The notes beneath the pieces were generated by a model that had not been told where the DNA came from, did not search any database, and was given only the letters and a program-made list of their open reading frames with translations. A stretch of DNA of 64,000 bases from Pseudomonas antarctica (GTDB lineage: Bacteria > Pseudomonadota > Gammaproteobacteria > Pseudomonadales > Pseudomonadaceae), in the NCBI RefSeq assembly GCF_900624995.1, contig NZ_UYXQ01000016.1, forward strand, positions 1-64,000, read 5' to 3'. Position numbers and translations under genes: made by a program. Below, piece by piece: positions 25,983-34,294 of this stretch; positions within the stretch are counted from its first letter, which is position 1; every line of letters starts with the position of its first letter.

Positions 25983-26606
25983 ATGAAAATCACGCTGAAC
26001 AAGATGATCCTGGCTTCAACGCTTGCCGCGGCCATGGCCATTGGGTTGGCCAATGCCGCCAAAGCCGCCGATGCTCCACGAGTGGGTGTACGCGGCGCCA
26101 TCACGGCGATCGACGGCGACGCAATGCACGTCAAGGTCAACAGCGGTGAAGAAGTCACCGTGCACCTGACCAAAGATACCCAAGTACGCGCCGTCACCCT
26201 GGCCAAAATTGATGAAATCAAGCCCGGCAGCTATATCGGCTCTGCCGCCATGCCGAATGCCGACGGCACCCTGACGGCTCTGGAGGTCCACGTGTTCCCG
26301 CCGGCCATGGCCGGCACGGGCGACGGCCACCGCGCGTTCGACTTGAAAGAAGGCAGCAGCATGACCAACGGCACCGTCGGCGATCTGGTCGTCAGCCAAG
26401 GGCGTACCTTGACCGTGAAGTACAAAGGCGGCGAGCAGAAAATTGTGGTGCCGGATGATGTGCCGATCGTCAACCTGGAGCCGGGTGACCGTAGCTTGCT
26501 CAAACCGGGGGTGAAGGTGGTGATGTTTGCAGCGCAGGGGGCGGATGGGACTGTCACCGCTCAGGCGATTTCGGCGGGTAAGGATGGCGTGACACCGCCG
26601 ATGTAA
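25983..26606 (+). CDS. Periplasmic DUF5666-like protein
   Basis: The 207-residue precursor has a Sec signal peptide (MKITLNKMILASTLAAAMA ... AKAADA, cleavage about residue 25). The mature part contains repeated beta-strand units with GVRGAITAIDGDAMHVKV, EVTVHLTKDTQVRAVTLAKI, KPGSYIGSAAM and KPGVKVVMFA. This is the pattern of OB-fold-like DUF5666 domains (value, tag, exponent). It is probably soluble in the periplasm; its ligand is unknown. AGGAAA lies about ten bases before the ATG. It is convergent with the sulfate-binding protein gene, with a REP between. Confidence 0.8.
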   Translation: MKITLNKMILASTLAAAMAIGLANAAKAADAPRVGVRGAITAIDGDAMHVKVNSGEEVTVHLTKDTQVRAVTLAKIDEIKPGSYIGSAAMPNADGTLTALEVHVFPPAMAGTGDGHRAFDLKEGSSMTNGTVGDLVVSQGRTLTVKYKGGEQKIVVPDDVPIVNLEPGDRSLLKPGVKVVMFAAQGADGTVTAQAISAGKDGVTPPM

Positions 26607-26624
26607 TTGCCAAACACACCACCC

Positions 26625-26656
26625 AATGTGGGAGGGAGCAAGCCCCCTCCGACATT
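26625..26656. repeat. REP sequence
   Basis: AATGTGGGAGGGAGCAAGCC followed by CCCTCCGACATT forms a hairpin between two convergent genes. It is a GGGAGC-type variant of the REP family seen elsewhere in the window. Confidence 0.75.
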
Positions 26657-26684
26657 TTGACCGTGTTTACTCAGCTAGAGCAGG

Positions 26685-27689
26685 TTACTGGCCGCTGTAG
26701 ATCTGATCAAAAATCCCACCATCATTGAAGTGGGTTTTCTGCACGGTGCGCCAGTCACCAAAGGTCTTCTCTACCGACAGGAAGTCGACTTTAGGGAAGC
26801 GGTCGGTGTACTTGGCCAACACCTTCGGGTCACGTGGGCGCAGGTAGTTGTTGGCAGCAATTTCCTGACCTTCCGGCGACCACAGGTATTTCAAGTAGTC
26901 CTCGGCGGCTACGCGGGTGCCTTTCTTTTCGACCACTTTGTCGACCACCGACACCGGCGGCTCAGCTTCGGCGCAGACGCTTGGGTAGATTAATTCGAAC
27001 TGATCACGGCCGAATTCACGCGCGATCATTTCCGCTTCGTTTTCAAAGGTCACCAGCACGTCGCCGATCTGGTTGGTCATGAACGTGGTGGTGGCTGCAC
27101 GGCCGCCGGTGTCCAGCACCGGCGCTTGTTTGAATAGCTTGCCGACAAAGGCCTTGGCCTTGTCTTCATCACCGCCGTTTTTCAGTACATAACCCCACGC
27201 CGACAGGTAGGTGTAGCGGCCGTTACCCGAGGTTTTCGGGTTCGGTACGATCACTTGCACGCCATCCTTGAGCAGGTCCGGCCAGTCTTTCAGGGCTTTT
27301 GGGTTGCCTTTGCGCACGATAAACACGGTGGCGGAGGTGAACGGCGCGCTGTTGTTCGGCAGCCGGGTCACCCAGTTGTCCGGCACCAGTTTGCCGTTGT
27401 CGACCAAGGCGTTGATGTCGGTGGCCATGTTCATGGTGATCACGTCAGCCGGCAGGCCGTCGATCACCGAGCGCGCTTGTTTGCTGGAGCCGCCGAACGA
27501 CATCTGCAAGGTCAGCTTGTCGTCCGGATGCTCGGCTTCCCAGTGCTTCTGGAAGGCAGCGTTGTAATCCTTGTAGAAGTCGCGCATCACGTCATAGGAG
27601 ACGTTGAGCAGTGTGACGGGGGCAGCCTGGACGGCGCCCGCCAGGGCAAGGCCGGCGGCCAGAAGAGAGGCGCTAACGAGTTTTTTCAC
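26685..27689 (-). CDS. sbp: Sulfate-binding periplasmic protein
   Basis: The 334-residue precursor has a signal peptide cut after VQA and the Sbp/CysP fold. Signatures are LLNVSYDVMRDFYKDYN near the N-terminus, QMSFGGSSKQARSVIDGLPADV, NPKTSGNGRYTYLSAWGY and GDVLVTFENEA. It binds sulfate in the periplasm for the CysTWA importer. The cysTWA genes that normally follow sbp are not here: transcription leads to a convergent gene, so this copy is alone. Expression is likely raised on sulfur limitation by CysB, as in the family; I saw no defined site. Confidence 0.94.
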   Translation of the reverse strand: MKKLVSASLLAAGLALAGAVQAAPVTLLNVSYDVMRDFYKDYNAAFQKHWEAEHPDDKLTLQMSFGGSSKQARSVIDGLPADVITMNMATDINALVDNGKLVPDNWVTRLPNNSAPFTSATVFIVRKGNPKALKDWPDLLKDGVQVIVPNPKTSGNGRYTYLSAWGYVLKNGGDEDKAKAFVGKLFKQAPVLDTGGRAATTTFMTNQIGDVLVTFENEAEMIAREFGRDQFELIYPSVCAEAEPPVSVVDKVVEKKGTRVAAEDYLKYLWSPEGQEIAANNYLRPRDPKVLAKYTDRFPKVDFLSVEKTFGDWRTVQKTHFNDGGIFDQIYSGQ

Positions 27690-27794
27690 TGCTCATTCCT
27701 TGTTGTTCGAGAAGGTGGTCGATTGAGTAGGGGCAATTTGCCAGCGACTATAGCCGCGCCCGCATAGACGTTTAAAGATTAAAACGGACTTTGC

Positions 27795-28619
27795 TTATTC
27801 CACTTTATGAAACAGATTGCTGCCACAGCGCGAGCAAAACGCCGCGTTGGGCTCATGGCTGTCTTTTTTGCACACCGGGCAGTCGTGTTGCAGCTGCTCG
27901 CCGCGCATGGCACTCGCCAGCTCTGCAGTGAAAATCCCGGTGGGCACGGCGATGATCGAGTAACCGGTGATCATCACCAGCGACGAGATCACTTGGCCCA
28001 GCGGCGTCTTCGGCACAATGTCGCCAAAGCCCACGGTGGTTAGGGTCACAATCGCCCAATAGATGCCCTTGGGAATGCTGGTAAAACCATGTTCGGGGCC
28101 TTCGATCACGTACATCAAGGTGCCGAACACTGTGACCAGCGTGCACACGCTCAGCAGGAACACCACGATCTTCTGTTTGCTGCCGCGCAACGCCGCCATC
28201 AGGTAGTTGGCTTGCTTGAGGTACGGGCTGAGCTTGAGCACGCGGAAGATCCGCAGCATCCGAATGATGCGGATGATCAACAGGTACTGCGCGTCGCTGT
28301 AATACAGCGCGAGGATGCCAGGCACGATGGCGAGCAAGTCCACCAGCCCATAAAAGCTGAAGGCGTAGCGCAACGGCTTGGGCGAGCAGTACAGGCGCAA
28401 GACGTACTCGATGGCAAAAATAAGGGTGAAGCCCCACTCGATATAGGCCAGCAGATTCGCGTAGTCCTGATGAATCTGGTCGATGCTGTCGAGCATCACG
28501 ATCACAATGCTGGCGAGGATGATCAGCAACAAAATGCCGTCAAAGCGGCGCCCGGCCACTGTATCGCTTTGGAAAACCATGACGTAGAGCCGCTGACGCC
28601 AGTCGTTGTTGCTGTCCAT
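27795..28619 (-). CDS. Voltage-gated-type potassium channel with C-terminal zinc ribbon
   Basis: The 274-residue channel has S1-S4-like helices (the charged helix IRIIRMLRIFRVLKLSPYLK is an S4-type segment), a pore loop with the K+ selectivity filter TLTTVGFGD, and an S6 helix. The cytoplasmic tail carries CPVCKKDSHEPNAAFCSRCG, two CxxC pairs spaced like a zinc ribbon. Bacterial ion transporters of this size usually lack such a tail. It probably conducts K+ in the inner membrane; gating and the role of the ribbon are unknown. It lies 31 bases downstream of the urea transporter gene and may be co-transcribed with it. Confidence 0.88.
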   Translation of the reverse strand: MDSNNDWRQRLYVMVFQSDTVAGRRFDGILLLIILASIVIVMLDSIDQIHQDYANLLAYIEWGFTLIFAIEYVLRLYCSPKPLRYAFSFYGLVDLLAIVPGILALYYSDAQYLLIIRIIRMLRIFRVLKLSPYLKQANYLMAALRGSKQKIVVFLLSVCTLVTVFGTLMYVIEGPEHGFTSIPKGIYWAIVTLTTVGFGDIVPKTPLGQVISSLVMITGYSIIAVPTGIFTAELASAMRGEQLQHDCPVCKKDSHEPNAAFCSRCGSNLFHKVE

Positions 28620-28650
28620 AGATCTCGCCTAAATCGAATATCGAGCAAGC

Positions 28651-29523
28651 CTAGGGGGATTCGAACGGGCTGTCCACGCAGGCTTTGAACATCCGCTGGC
28701 TGGCGCGTACCAGCCAGCAGGCGAGGATGAACGGCGCGGTCAGCGCGGGCAAGTGCAGGGCGGCGAAACCGGGCGTTAGGATGACCGCCAAGAGGATGCC
28801 GAGCAGCGGCAGCCAGGGTTGGCGGCGTGCCTGGCTCAATGCCAGTGCGGCCAGCGCCGGGTTGTAGCTGTGCAGGCCAAGGAGGGCGCTGCTGGTTTCG
28901 TCTATCAACAAAGCGATCAGCACGCCGCTGACGGCACCGGTGAATGCCCACAGCGCGGCGCGGCGGTTGGCCAGCAACAGGCCAAGTGCAATCAGGGCGC
29001 CGGCCAGAGGTTGGTCCAGCAGCATGATTTGTGCGAGCCCGGTAAACGGCGCAGTGAGGACGGCGAGGGGGGCGGGTTCGTTCAGCGCAAACATGCGTTC
29101 AGGCACTGTGCCCAGCAGCAACCAACCGAGGCCCACGAACGGCGCGGTGTAGGCGGGCAAGTCGTCCGGGCGGGTGGCGTGTTTCAACCACTGCCGCGTG
29201 AGGATCGCCCCGAGGCCGCCGCATGCGAGGATCAGCGGCGGCAACAACGCCGACCAGGCGAAGTGCTGGCTGATCAACAAACCCAGCAGCACGCCGTTGT
29301 AGCTATAAAGGCCGGCCTGGCGCTCTGCCTTGGGATAACCACGGCGCTGCGCTGTGAGCAAACCGGCCACGCCGCCCAACAACGCCCCGCCCAGCAAGGC
29401 CGGGGCGCCGATAAGGATGGCCAGCAGGCACAGCAGGCCACACAGCGGCTGGCGTTGCAGGAATATCTGGCTGAAGCCATTGAGCAGGGCTTCGGCCCAG
29501 TCGGGGCAGGTTGGGTTGTGCAT
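28651..29523 (-). CDS. Urea transporter
   Basis: The 290-residue inner-membrane protein belongs to the urea transporter (UT/Yut) family of passive urea channels. It has two homologous halves, each with a short pore loop: SYNGVLLGLLISQHF in the first and HSYNPALAALALSQ in the second. The LPAYTAPFVG and LPALTAPFILACW segments also repeat. I prefer the ATG at 29523; upstream codons would read through the REPIN. No urease genes are in view. The gene is followed closely by the potassium channel gene. Confidence 0.85.
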   Translation of the reverse strand: MHNPTCPDWAEALLNGFSQIFLQRQPLCGLLCLLAILIGAPALLGGALLGGVAGLLTAQRRGYPKAERQAGLYSYNGVLLGLLISQHFAWSALLPPLILACGGLGAILTRQWLKHATRPDDLPAYTAPFVGLGWLLLGTVPERMFALNEPAPLAVLTAPFTGLAQIMLLDQPLAGALIALGLLLANRRAALWAFTGAVSGVLIALLIDETSSALLGLHSYNPALAALALSQARRQPWLPLLGILLAVILTPGFAALHLPALTAPFILACWLVRASQRMFKACVDSPFESP

Positions 29524-29555
29524 GTGTGGTAAGTCAGTGAGACCGAGTTGCCCCA

Positions 29556-29632
29556 ATCGCGTGCAAGCCCGCTCCCACATGTGAGTGTATTTGCACATCA
29601 AAATGTGGGAGCCGGGCTTGCCCGCGATGAGG
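29556..29632. repeat. REPIN (inverted REP pair)
   Basis: GCAAGCCCGCTCCCACAT on the left faces ATGTGGGAGCCGGGCTTGC on the right. It lies between the urea transporter start and the pyk stop and matches the doublets near the RAYT gene. Confidence 0.85.
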
Positions 29633-29644
29633 CCCAAGCAGGCG

Positions 29645-31060
29645 CTAAATCAATGTCTCGATGCGCAACGAGTTGGTCGACCCCGGCTTGCCAAACGGCA
29701 CCCCCGCCGTAATCACCAACGTATCCCCACGCTGCGCCATCCCCTGCGCCTGAGCAATCTCCAGCGCTGTGGAACACACCTCGTCCACCTGGCGCAGCCG
29801 ATCATTGACCACCGAGTGCACGCCCCACGCCACGCTCAAGCGGCGCGCCGTAGAGAGGTTGGGTGTGAGGTTGAGGATCGGCGCCACCGGCCGCTCCCGT
29901 GCCGCGCGCAGGCTGGAACTGCCGGATTCGCTGTAGTTCACCAGCACCGCCACTGGCAGGATGCTGCTGATGCGCCGAATCGCGCAGCTGATCGCATCCG
30001 ACACCGTGGCATCGGCCTTGGGCCGGCTGACGTCCAGCTGTGTCTGGTAGTCCGGGCCGTTTTCCACCTGGCGGATGATCTTGCTCATCATCTGCACGGC
30101 TTCCAGCGGGTACTCACCCGAAGCGGTTTCCGCCGACAGCATCACCGCGTCCGCACCTTCCGCCACGGCGTTGGCCACATCCGTCACCTCCGCGCGGGTC
30201 GGCGCCGGGGAGAAGCGCATGGACTCGAGCATCTGCGTGGCCACCACCACCGGTTTACCCAGTTGGCGGCAGGTGCTGATGATGTCTTTCTGGATTTGCG
30301 GCACGCTCTCGGCGGGTACTTCCACGCCCAGGTCGCCTCTGGCCACCATGATCGCGTCGCTCAGTTCGGCGATTTCCTGCAGCCGTTGCACGGCCGAAGG
30401 CTTCTCGATCTTGGCCATCAGAAATGCCTTGTCGCCGATCAACTCGCGGGCTTCGCGAATATCTTCCGGTCGCTGCACAAACGACAGCGCCACCCAGTCC
30501 ACGCCCAGCTCCAGGCCGAAGCTCAGGTCGCGGCGGTCTTTGGCGGTCAATGGGCTGAGTTCCAACAGGGCTTGTGGGACATTCACGCCTTTGCGGTCAG
30601 ACAGTTCGCCGCCATTCAGCACGGTGGTGTCGATGGCCTCGGCATGTTTGGTGATGACGCGCAGACGCAACTTGCCGTCGTCCAGCAGCAGGTCCATGCC
30701 CGGCTCCAGCGCTGCGATGATTTCCGGGTGCGGCAAGTTAACCCGACACTGATCGCCCGGCGTCGGGTCCAGGTCCAGGCGCAAAGCTTGGCCGCGTACC
30801 AGTTGCACCTTGCCCTCGGCAAACCGCCCGACCCGCAGCTTCGGCCCTTGCAGGTCCATGAGGATGCCCAGCGGATAATTGAGCTGGCGCTCCACTTGGC
30901 GAATCCACTGGTAGCGCTGGGCGTGATCGGCGTGGTCGCCGTGGCTGAAATTGAGGCGGAAGATATTCACCCCGGCTTCCACCAGCTCGCGGATGTCATC
31001 GATGCCGTCGGTGGCCGGACCCAGGGTGGCGAGGATTTTGACCTTTTTGTCAGGCGTCAT
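29645..31060 (-). CDS. pyk: Pyruvate kinase
   Basis: The 471-residue enzyme makes pyruvate and ATP from phosphoenolpyruvate. The first strand is KVKILATLGPATDGI; catalytic and metal-binding stretches are FRLNFSHGDHADH, FLMAKIEKP (catalytic Lys) and MVARGDLGVEVPAE, followed by KPVVVATQMLESM. The C-terminal allosteric domain is present. It is the last gene of the glyoxylate-to-pyruvate cluster; its start overlaps the ttuD end by 11 bases. In P. aeruginosa the same position carries pykF. Confidence 0.96.
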   Translation of the reverse strand: MTPDKKVKILATLGPATDGIDDIRELVEAGVNIFRLNFSHGDHADHAQRYQWIRQVERQLNYPLGILMDLQGPKLRVGRFAEGKVQLVRGQALRLDLDPTPGDQCRVNLPHPEIIAALEPGMDLLLDDGKLRLRVITKHAEAIDTTVLNGGELSDRKGVNVPQALLELSPLTAKDRRDLSFGLELGVDWVALSFVQRPEDIREARELIGDKAFLMAKIEKPSAVQRLQEIAELSDAIMVARGDLGVEVPAESVPQIQKDIISTCRQLGKPVVVATQMLESMRFSPAPTRAEVTDVANAVAEGADAVMLSAETASGEYPLEAVQMMSKIIRQVENGPDYQTQLDVSRPKADATVSDAISCAIRRISSILPVAVLVNYSESGSSSLRAARERPVAPILNLTPNLSTARRLSVAWGVHSVVNDRLRQVDEVCSTALEIAQAQGMAQRGDTLVITAGVPFGKPGSTNSLRIETLI

Positions 31061-32330
31061 GGTGGGCAGTCTCGAGAATCAGGATGGCGCGCAAGTCGTT
31101 GACGTTGGTACGGGTCGGCTCGGTGACGATCAAACCGTCGAGCGCGGCGAAGTAGCCATAGCCATTGTTGTTGTCCAGCTCGTCGCTGGCCGACAGCCCC
31201 AAGGCTTCGGCGCGGGCGTAGCTGGTGGGGGTCATGATTGCGCCGGCGTTGTCTTCCGAGCCGTCGATGCCGTCGGTGTCGCCGGCCAAGGCGTAAACGC
31301 CGGGCAGGCCCTTGAGGCTGTCGGTGAGGCTCAGCAGGAATTCGGCGTTGCGCCCGCCACGGCCATCGCCGCGCACGGTGACGGTGGTTTCACCGCCGGA
31401 GAGGATCACGCACGGCGCCGCCAGTGGCTGGCCATGCTGCACGATTTGCCGGGCGATACCGGCGTGCACCTTGGCCACATCCCGCGCTTCGCCTTCGAGG
31501 TCGCCGAGGATCAACGGGCTGAACCCGGCCTGGCGTACTTTCACCGCCACCGCTTCCAGCGACTGCTGCGGGCGGGCGATTAATTGGAAATGGCTGCGCG
31601 CGAGCAGCGGGTCGCCGGGTTTGACGGTTTCCGACGCCGGGTTCTGCAACCAGCTGCGCACCGAGGCGGGCGCATCGATGCCGTAGCGCTTGAGGATCGC
31701 CAGGGCTTGTTGCGACGTGCTCGGGTCGCCGACGGTGGGGCCGGAAGCGATGACGGTGGCTTGGTCGCCCGGCACGTCGGAAATCGCATAGGTGTAGACC
31801 GTCGCCGGCCATGCGGCCTTGGCCAGTCGCCCACCCTTGATCGCCGAGAGGTGCTTGCGCACGCAATTCATCTCGCCAATGGTCGCGCCGGATTTAAGCA
31901 GGGCTTTGTTGACGGCTTGCTTGTCGGCCAGGGTGATGCCTTCGGCGGGCAGGGCCAGCAAGGCAGAGCCGCCACCGGACAGCAGGAAGATCACGCGGTC
32001 GTCTTCGGTGAGGTTGCTGATCAGTGCCAGCACGCGCTTGGCCACCGCCAGGCCGGCCGCATCGGGGACCGGGTGCGCGGCTTCGACCACTTCGATTTTT
32101 TTGCACGGCGCGCCGTGACCGTAGCGGGTGACCACCAGGCCCGAGACGTCGCCCTGCCAGCAGTTCTCGACGACGAGCGCCATGGCGGCCGCGGCTTTGC
32201 CAGCGCCGATCACAATCACCCGGCCGCTACGGTCGGCGGGCAGATAAGGTTCAAGGACTAGCCGGGGGTGGGCGGCGTCGATGGCTGTGGCAAACAGCTC
32301 GCGAAGCAGGTGTTGCGGATCGACCGACAT
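31050..32330 (-). CDS. ttuD: Glycerate kinase (MOFRL type)
   Basis: The 426-residue enzyme phosphorylates glycerate, probably to 2-phosphoglycerate, with ATP. It has the DUF4147/MOFRL architecture: N-terminal GRVIVIGAGKAAAAMA and VVEAAHPVPD, LLSGGGSALLALPAEGITLADKQ (glycine-rich loop), and the MOFRL end VILSGGETTVTVRGDGRGGRNAEF with ALAGDTDGIDG. The gene sits between glxR, which makes glycerate, and pyk, which uses PEP one step later, matching its role. The name follows the tartrate-utilisation nomenclature; older annotation calls it hydroxypyruvate reductase. Confidence 0.93.
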   Translation of the reverse strand: MSVDPQHLLRELFATAIDAAHPRLVLEPYLPADRSGRVIVIGAGKAAAAMALVVENCWQGDVSGLVVTRYGHGAPCKKIEVVEAAHPVPDAAGLAVAKRVLALISNLTEDDRVIFLLSGGGSALLALPAEGITLADKQAVNKALLKSGATIGEMNCVRKHLSAIKGGRLAKAAWPATVYTYAISDVPGDQATVIASGPTVGDPSTSQQALAILKRYGIDAPASVRSWLQNPASETVKPGDPLLARSHFQLIARPQQSLEAVAVKVRQAGFSPLILGDLEGEARDVAKVHAGIARQIVQHGQPLAAPCVILSGGETTVTVRGDGRGGRNAEFLLSLTDSLKGLPGVYALAGDTDGIDGSEDNAGAIMTPTSYARAEALGLSASDELDNNNGYGYFAALDGLIVTEPTRTNVNDLRAILILETAHHDA

Positions 32331-32386
32331 AAGCGGGCTCCCGGGGGATTTTTGTTTTTAGGTTTGAAACGTGGAACTGGGACAAA

Positions 32387-32417
32387 AATGTGGGAGCAGG
32401 CAAGCCAGCTCCCACAC
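32387..32417. repeat. REP sequence
   Basis: AATGTGGGAGCAGGC followed by AAGCCAGCTCCCACAC is a single REP hairpin between ttuD and glxR. Confidence 0.82.
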
Positions 32418-32438
32418 AGGTCTGCATTTCAAATTGAA

Positions 32439-33329
32439 TTATTTATCGCGAATCGAAAAATTCGCCATGTGTTCCAGCCCCTTGATCAGTGCCGAGTGGT
32501 CCCAATTGCCGCCGCCAATCGCCGTGCAGGTACTGAACACTTGCTGCGTACCGGCGGTGTTCGGCAGGTTGATGCCCAGCTCTTTGGCCCCGGCCAGCGC
32601 CAGGTTCAAATCCTTCTGATGCAGGTTGATGCGAAAGCCTGGATCGAAGGTGCCCTTGATCATGCGCTCGCCATGCACTTCGAGGATCTTCGACGACGCA
32701 AAACCGCCCATCAGCGCCTCACGCACCTTGGCCGGGTCAGCGCCGTTTTTCGAGGCGAACAGCAACGCTTCGGCCACCGCCTGGATGTTCAGCGCGACGA
32801 TGATCTGATTCGCCACCTTGGCGGTCTGGCCATCACCGTTGCCGCCGACCAGGGTGATGTTCTTGCCCATGGCCTGGAACAGCGGCAGGGCGCGTTCGAA
32901 CGTCTGCGGCTCGCCACCGATCATGATGCTCAAGGTGCCGGCCTTGGCGCCGACTTCACCGCCGGACACAGGCGCGTCGAGGTATTGCGCGCCGGTTGCA
33001 TTGATCTTGGCGGCAAAGGCCTTGGTGGCGGTGGGGGAGATCGAACTCATGTCGATCACTACTTTGTTGGGTGACAGGCCGGCAGCAACACCGTCGGCGC
33101 GGAACAGCACATCGTCCACCTGTGGGGTGTCGGGCACCATCACGATGATGAACTCGGCTTCCTGGGCGACTTGCTGCGGGTTGGCCAAGGCCACCGCGCC
33201 GGCCGCGATCAGGGCTTCGGGCGCCTTGCCGTGATGCTCTGACAGGAACAGTTGGTGGCCGGCCTTTTGCAGGTTGGCGGCCATGGGTTGGCCCATGATG
33301 CCGGTGCCGATAAATCCGATTTTAGCCAT
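32439..33329 (-). CDS. glxR: Tartronate semialdehyde reductase
   Basis: The 296-residue NAD(P)H enzyme (2-hydroxy-3-oxopropionate reductase) reduces tartronate semialdehyde to D-glycerate. The dinucleotide fold is visible as IGFIGTGIMGQPMAANL, the substrate loop as YLDAPVSGGEVGAKAGTLSI, and the catalytic lysine as KVANQIIVALN. ATG 33329 is preferred; codons upstream (MLI) lie beyond the Shine-Dalgarno-like AGGATG. It sits between hyi and ttuD with REP elements on both sides, so the operon has been lengthened by REP insertions. Confidence 0.96.
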   Translation of the reverse strand: MAKIGFIGTGIMGQPMAANLQKAGHQLFLSEHHGKAPEALIAAGAVALANPQQVAQEAEFIIVMVPDTPQVDDVLFRADGVAAGLSPNKVVIDMSSISPTATKAFAAKINATGAQYLDAPVSGGEVGAKAGTLSIMIGGEPQTFERALPLFQAMGKNITLVGGNGDGQTAKVANQIIVALNIQAVAEALLFASKNGADPAKVREALMGGFASSKILEVHGERMIKGTFDPGFRINLHQKDLNLALAGAKELGINLPNTAGTQQVFSTCTAIGGGNWDHSALIKGLEHMANFSIRDK

Positions 33330-33390
33330 GATCAACATCCTCTTTTTATTCTAGGTGCAGGGCGGACAGGGTCTGCCAAACACTGAAGAT

Positions 33391-33486
33391 CCAAATGTGG
33401 GAGCGGGCTTGCTCGCGAAGGTCTTTCATTCAACATCTTCGTCGACTGACTTACCGCATTCGCGAGCAAGCCCGCTCCCACATTGG
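33391..33486. repeat. REPIN (near-perfect inverted REP pair)
   Basis: ATGTGGGAGCGGGCTTGCTC at the left and GAGCAAGCCCGCTCCCACAT at the right are perfect reverse complements, separated by about 50 bases. It is the best-preserved doublet in the window together with that at 36790-36882. Confidence 0.92.
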
Positions 33487-33501
33487 GTCCTGCGTGTTGA
33501 G

Positions 33502-34284
33502 TTAGATGGCGTTATGGGTCTTGAGCCAACCCAGTCCCGCTTCGGTGGTGGTCAGCGGCTTGTACTCACAGCCGATCCAACCGGTGTAACCAATGCGGTC
33601 CAAATGCTCGAACAGGAAGCGATAGTTGATCTCCCCGGTCCCCGGCTCATTGCGCCCCGGGTTGTCGGCCAGTTGGATGTGATTGATCTCACCCAGGTGC
33701 GCCGCCAGGGTCCGGGCCAGGTCGCCTTCCATGATTTGCATGTGATAGATGTCGTATTGCAGGAACAGGTTGGCGCTGCCCACCTGCTCGCGAATCGACA
33801 GGGCCTGGGCGGTGTTGTTCAGGTAGAAACCCGGAATGTCACGGGTATTGATCATCTCCATGACCAGCTTGATGCCCGCGGCTTGCAGCTTGTCGGCGGC
33901 GTACTTGAGGTTGGCGACAAAGGTCTTTTCTACGGTCTCGTCGTCAACGCCCTGTGGCCGGATACCTGCCAGGCAGTTGACCTGGGTATTGCCCAGCACC
34001 TGGGCGTAGGCGATGGCCAGCTTGACCCCGGCGCGGAACTCTTCGACGCGGTCCGGGTGGCACGCCAGGCCGCGCTCGCCCTGAGCCCAGTCACCGGCTG
34101 GCAGGTTGAACAGCACTTGGGTCAGGCCGTTGGCATCCAGTTGTGCCTTGATCTCGGCGGAGCTGAATTCGTACGGGAACAGGTACTCGACACCTTGGAA
34201 GCCGGCATCGGCAGCCGCTTTGAAACGGGCGAGAAAGTCTTGCTCGGTAAACAGCATGGACAGGTTGGCGGCAAAACGCGGCAT
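33502..34284 (-). CDS. hyi: Hydroxypyruvate isomerase
   Basis: The 260-residue TIM-barrel enzyme interconverts hydroxypyruvate and tartronate semialdehyde. Signatures are RFAANLSMLFTEQDFLARF, FNLPAGDWAQGERGLACHP, LVMEMINTRDIPGFYLNN (catalytic Glu) and IGCEYKPLTTTEAGL. It starts at the ATG at 34284, 10 bases after gcl, and an upstream extension would overlap gcl. Gene order gcl-hyi-glxR is the standard glyoxylate operon. Confidence 0.95.
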   Translation of the reverse strand: MPRFAANLSMLFTEQDFLARFKAAADAGFQGVEYLFPYEFSSAEIKAQLDANGLTQVLFNLPAGDWAQGERGLACHPDRVEEFRAGVKLAIAYAQVLGNTQVNCLAGIRPQGVDDETVEKTFVANLKYAADKLQAAGIKLVMEMINTRDIPGFYLNNTAQALSIREQVGSANLFLQYDIYHMQIMEGDLARTLAAHLGEINHIQLADNPGRNEPGTGEINYRFLFEHLDRIGYTGWIGCEYKPLTTTEAGLGWLKTHNAI

Positions 34285-34294
34285 AGGGTTCTCC

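Noticed and set aside
29585..31102. A 505-codon plus-strand frame opposite pyk
   Set aside because: It is rich in His, Gln and Arg with no domain, and lies opposite a certain pyruvate kinase gene.
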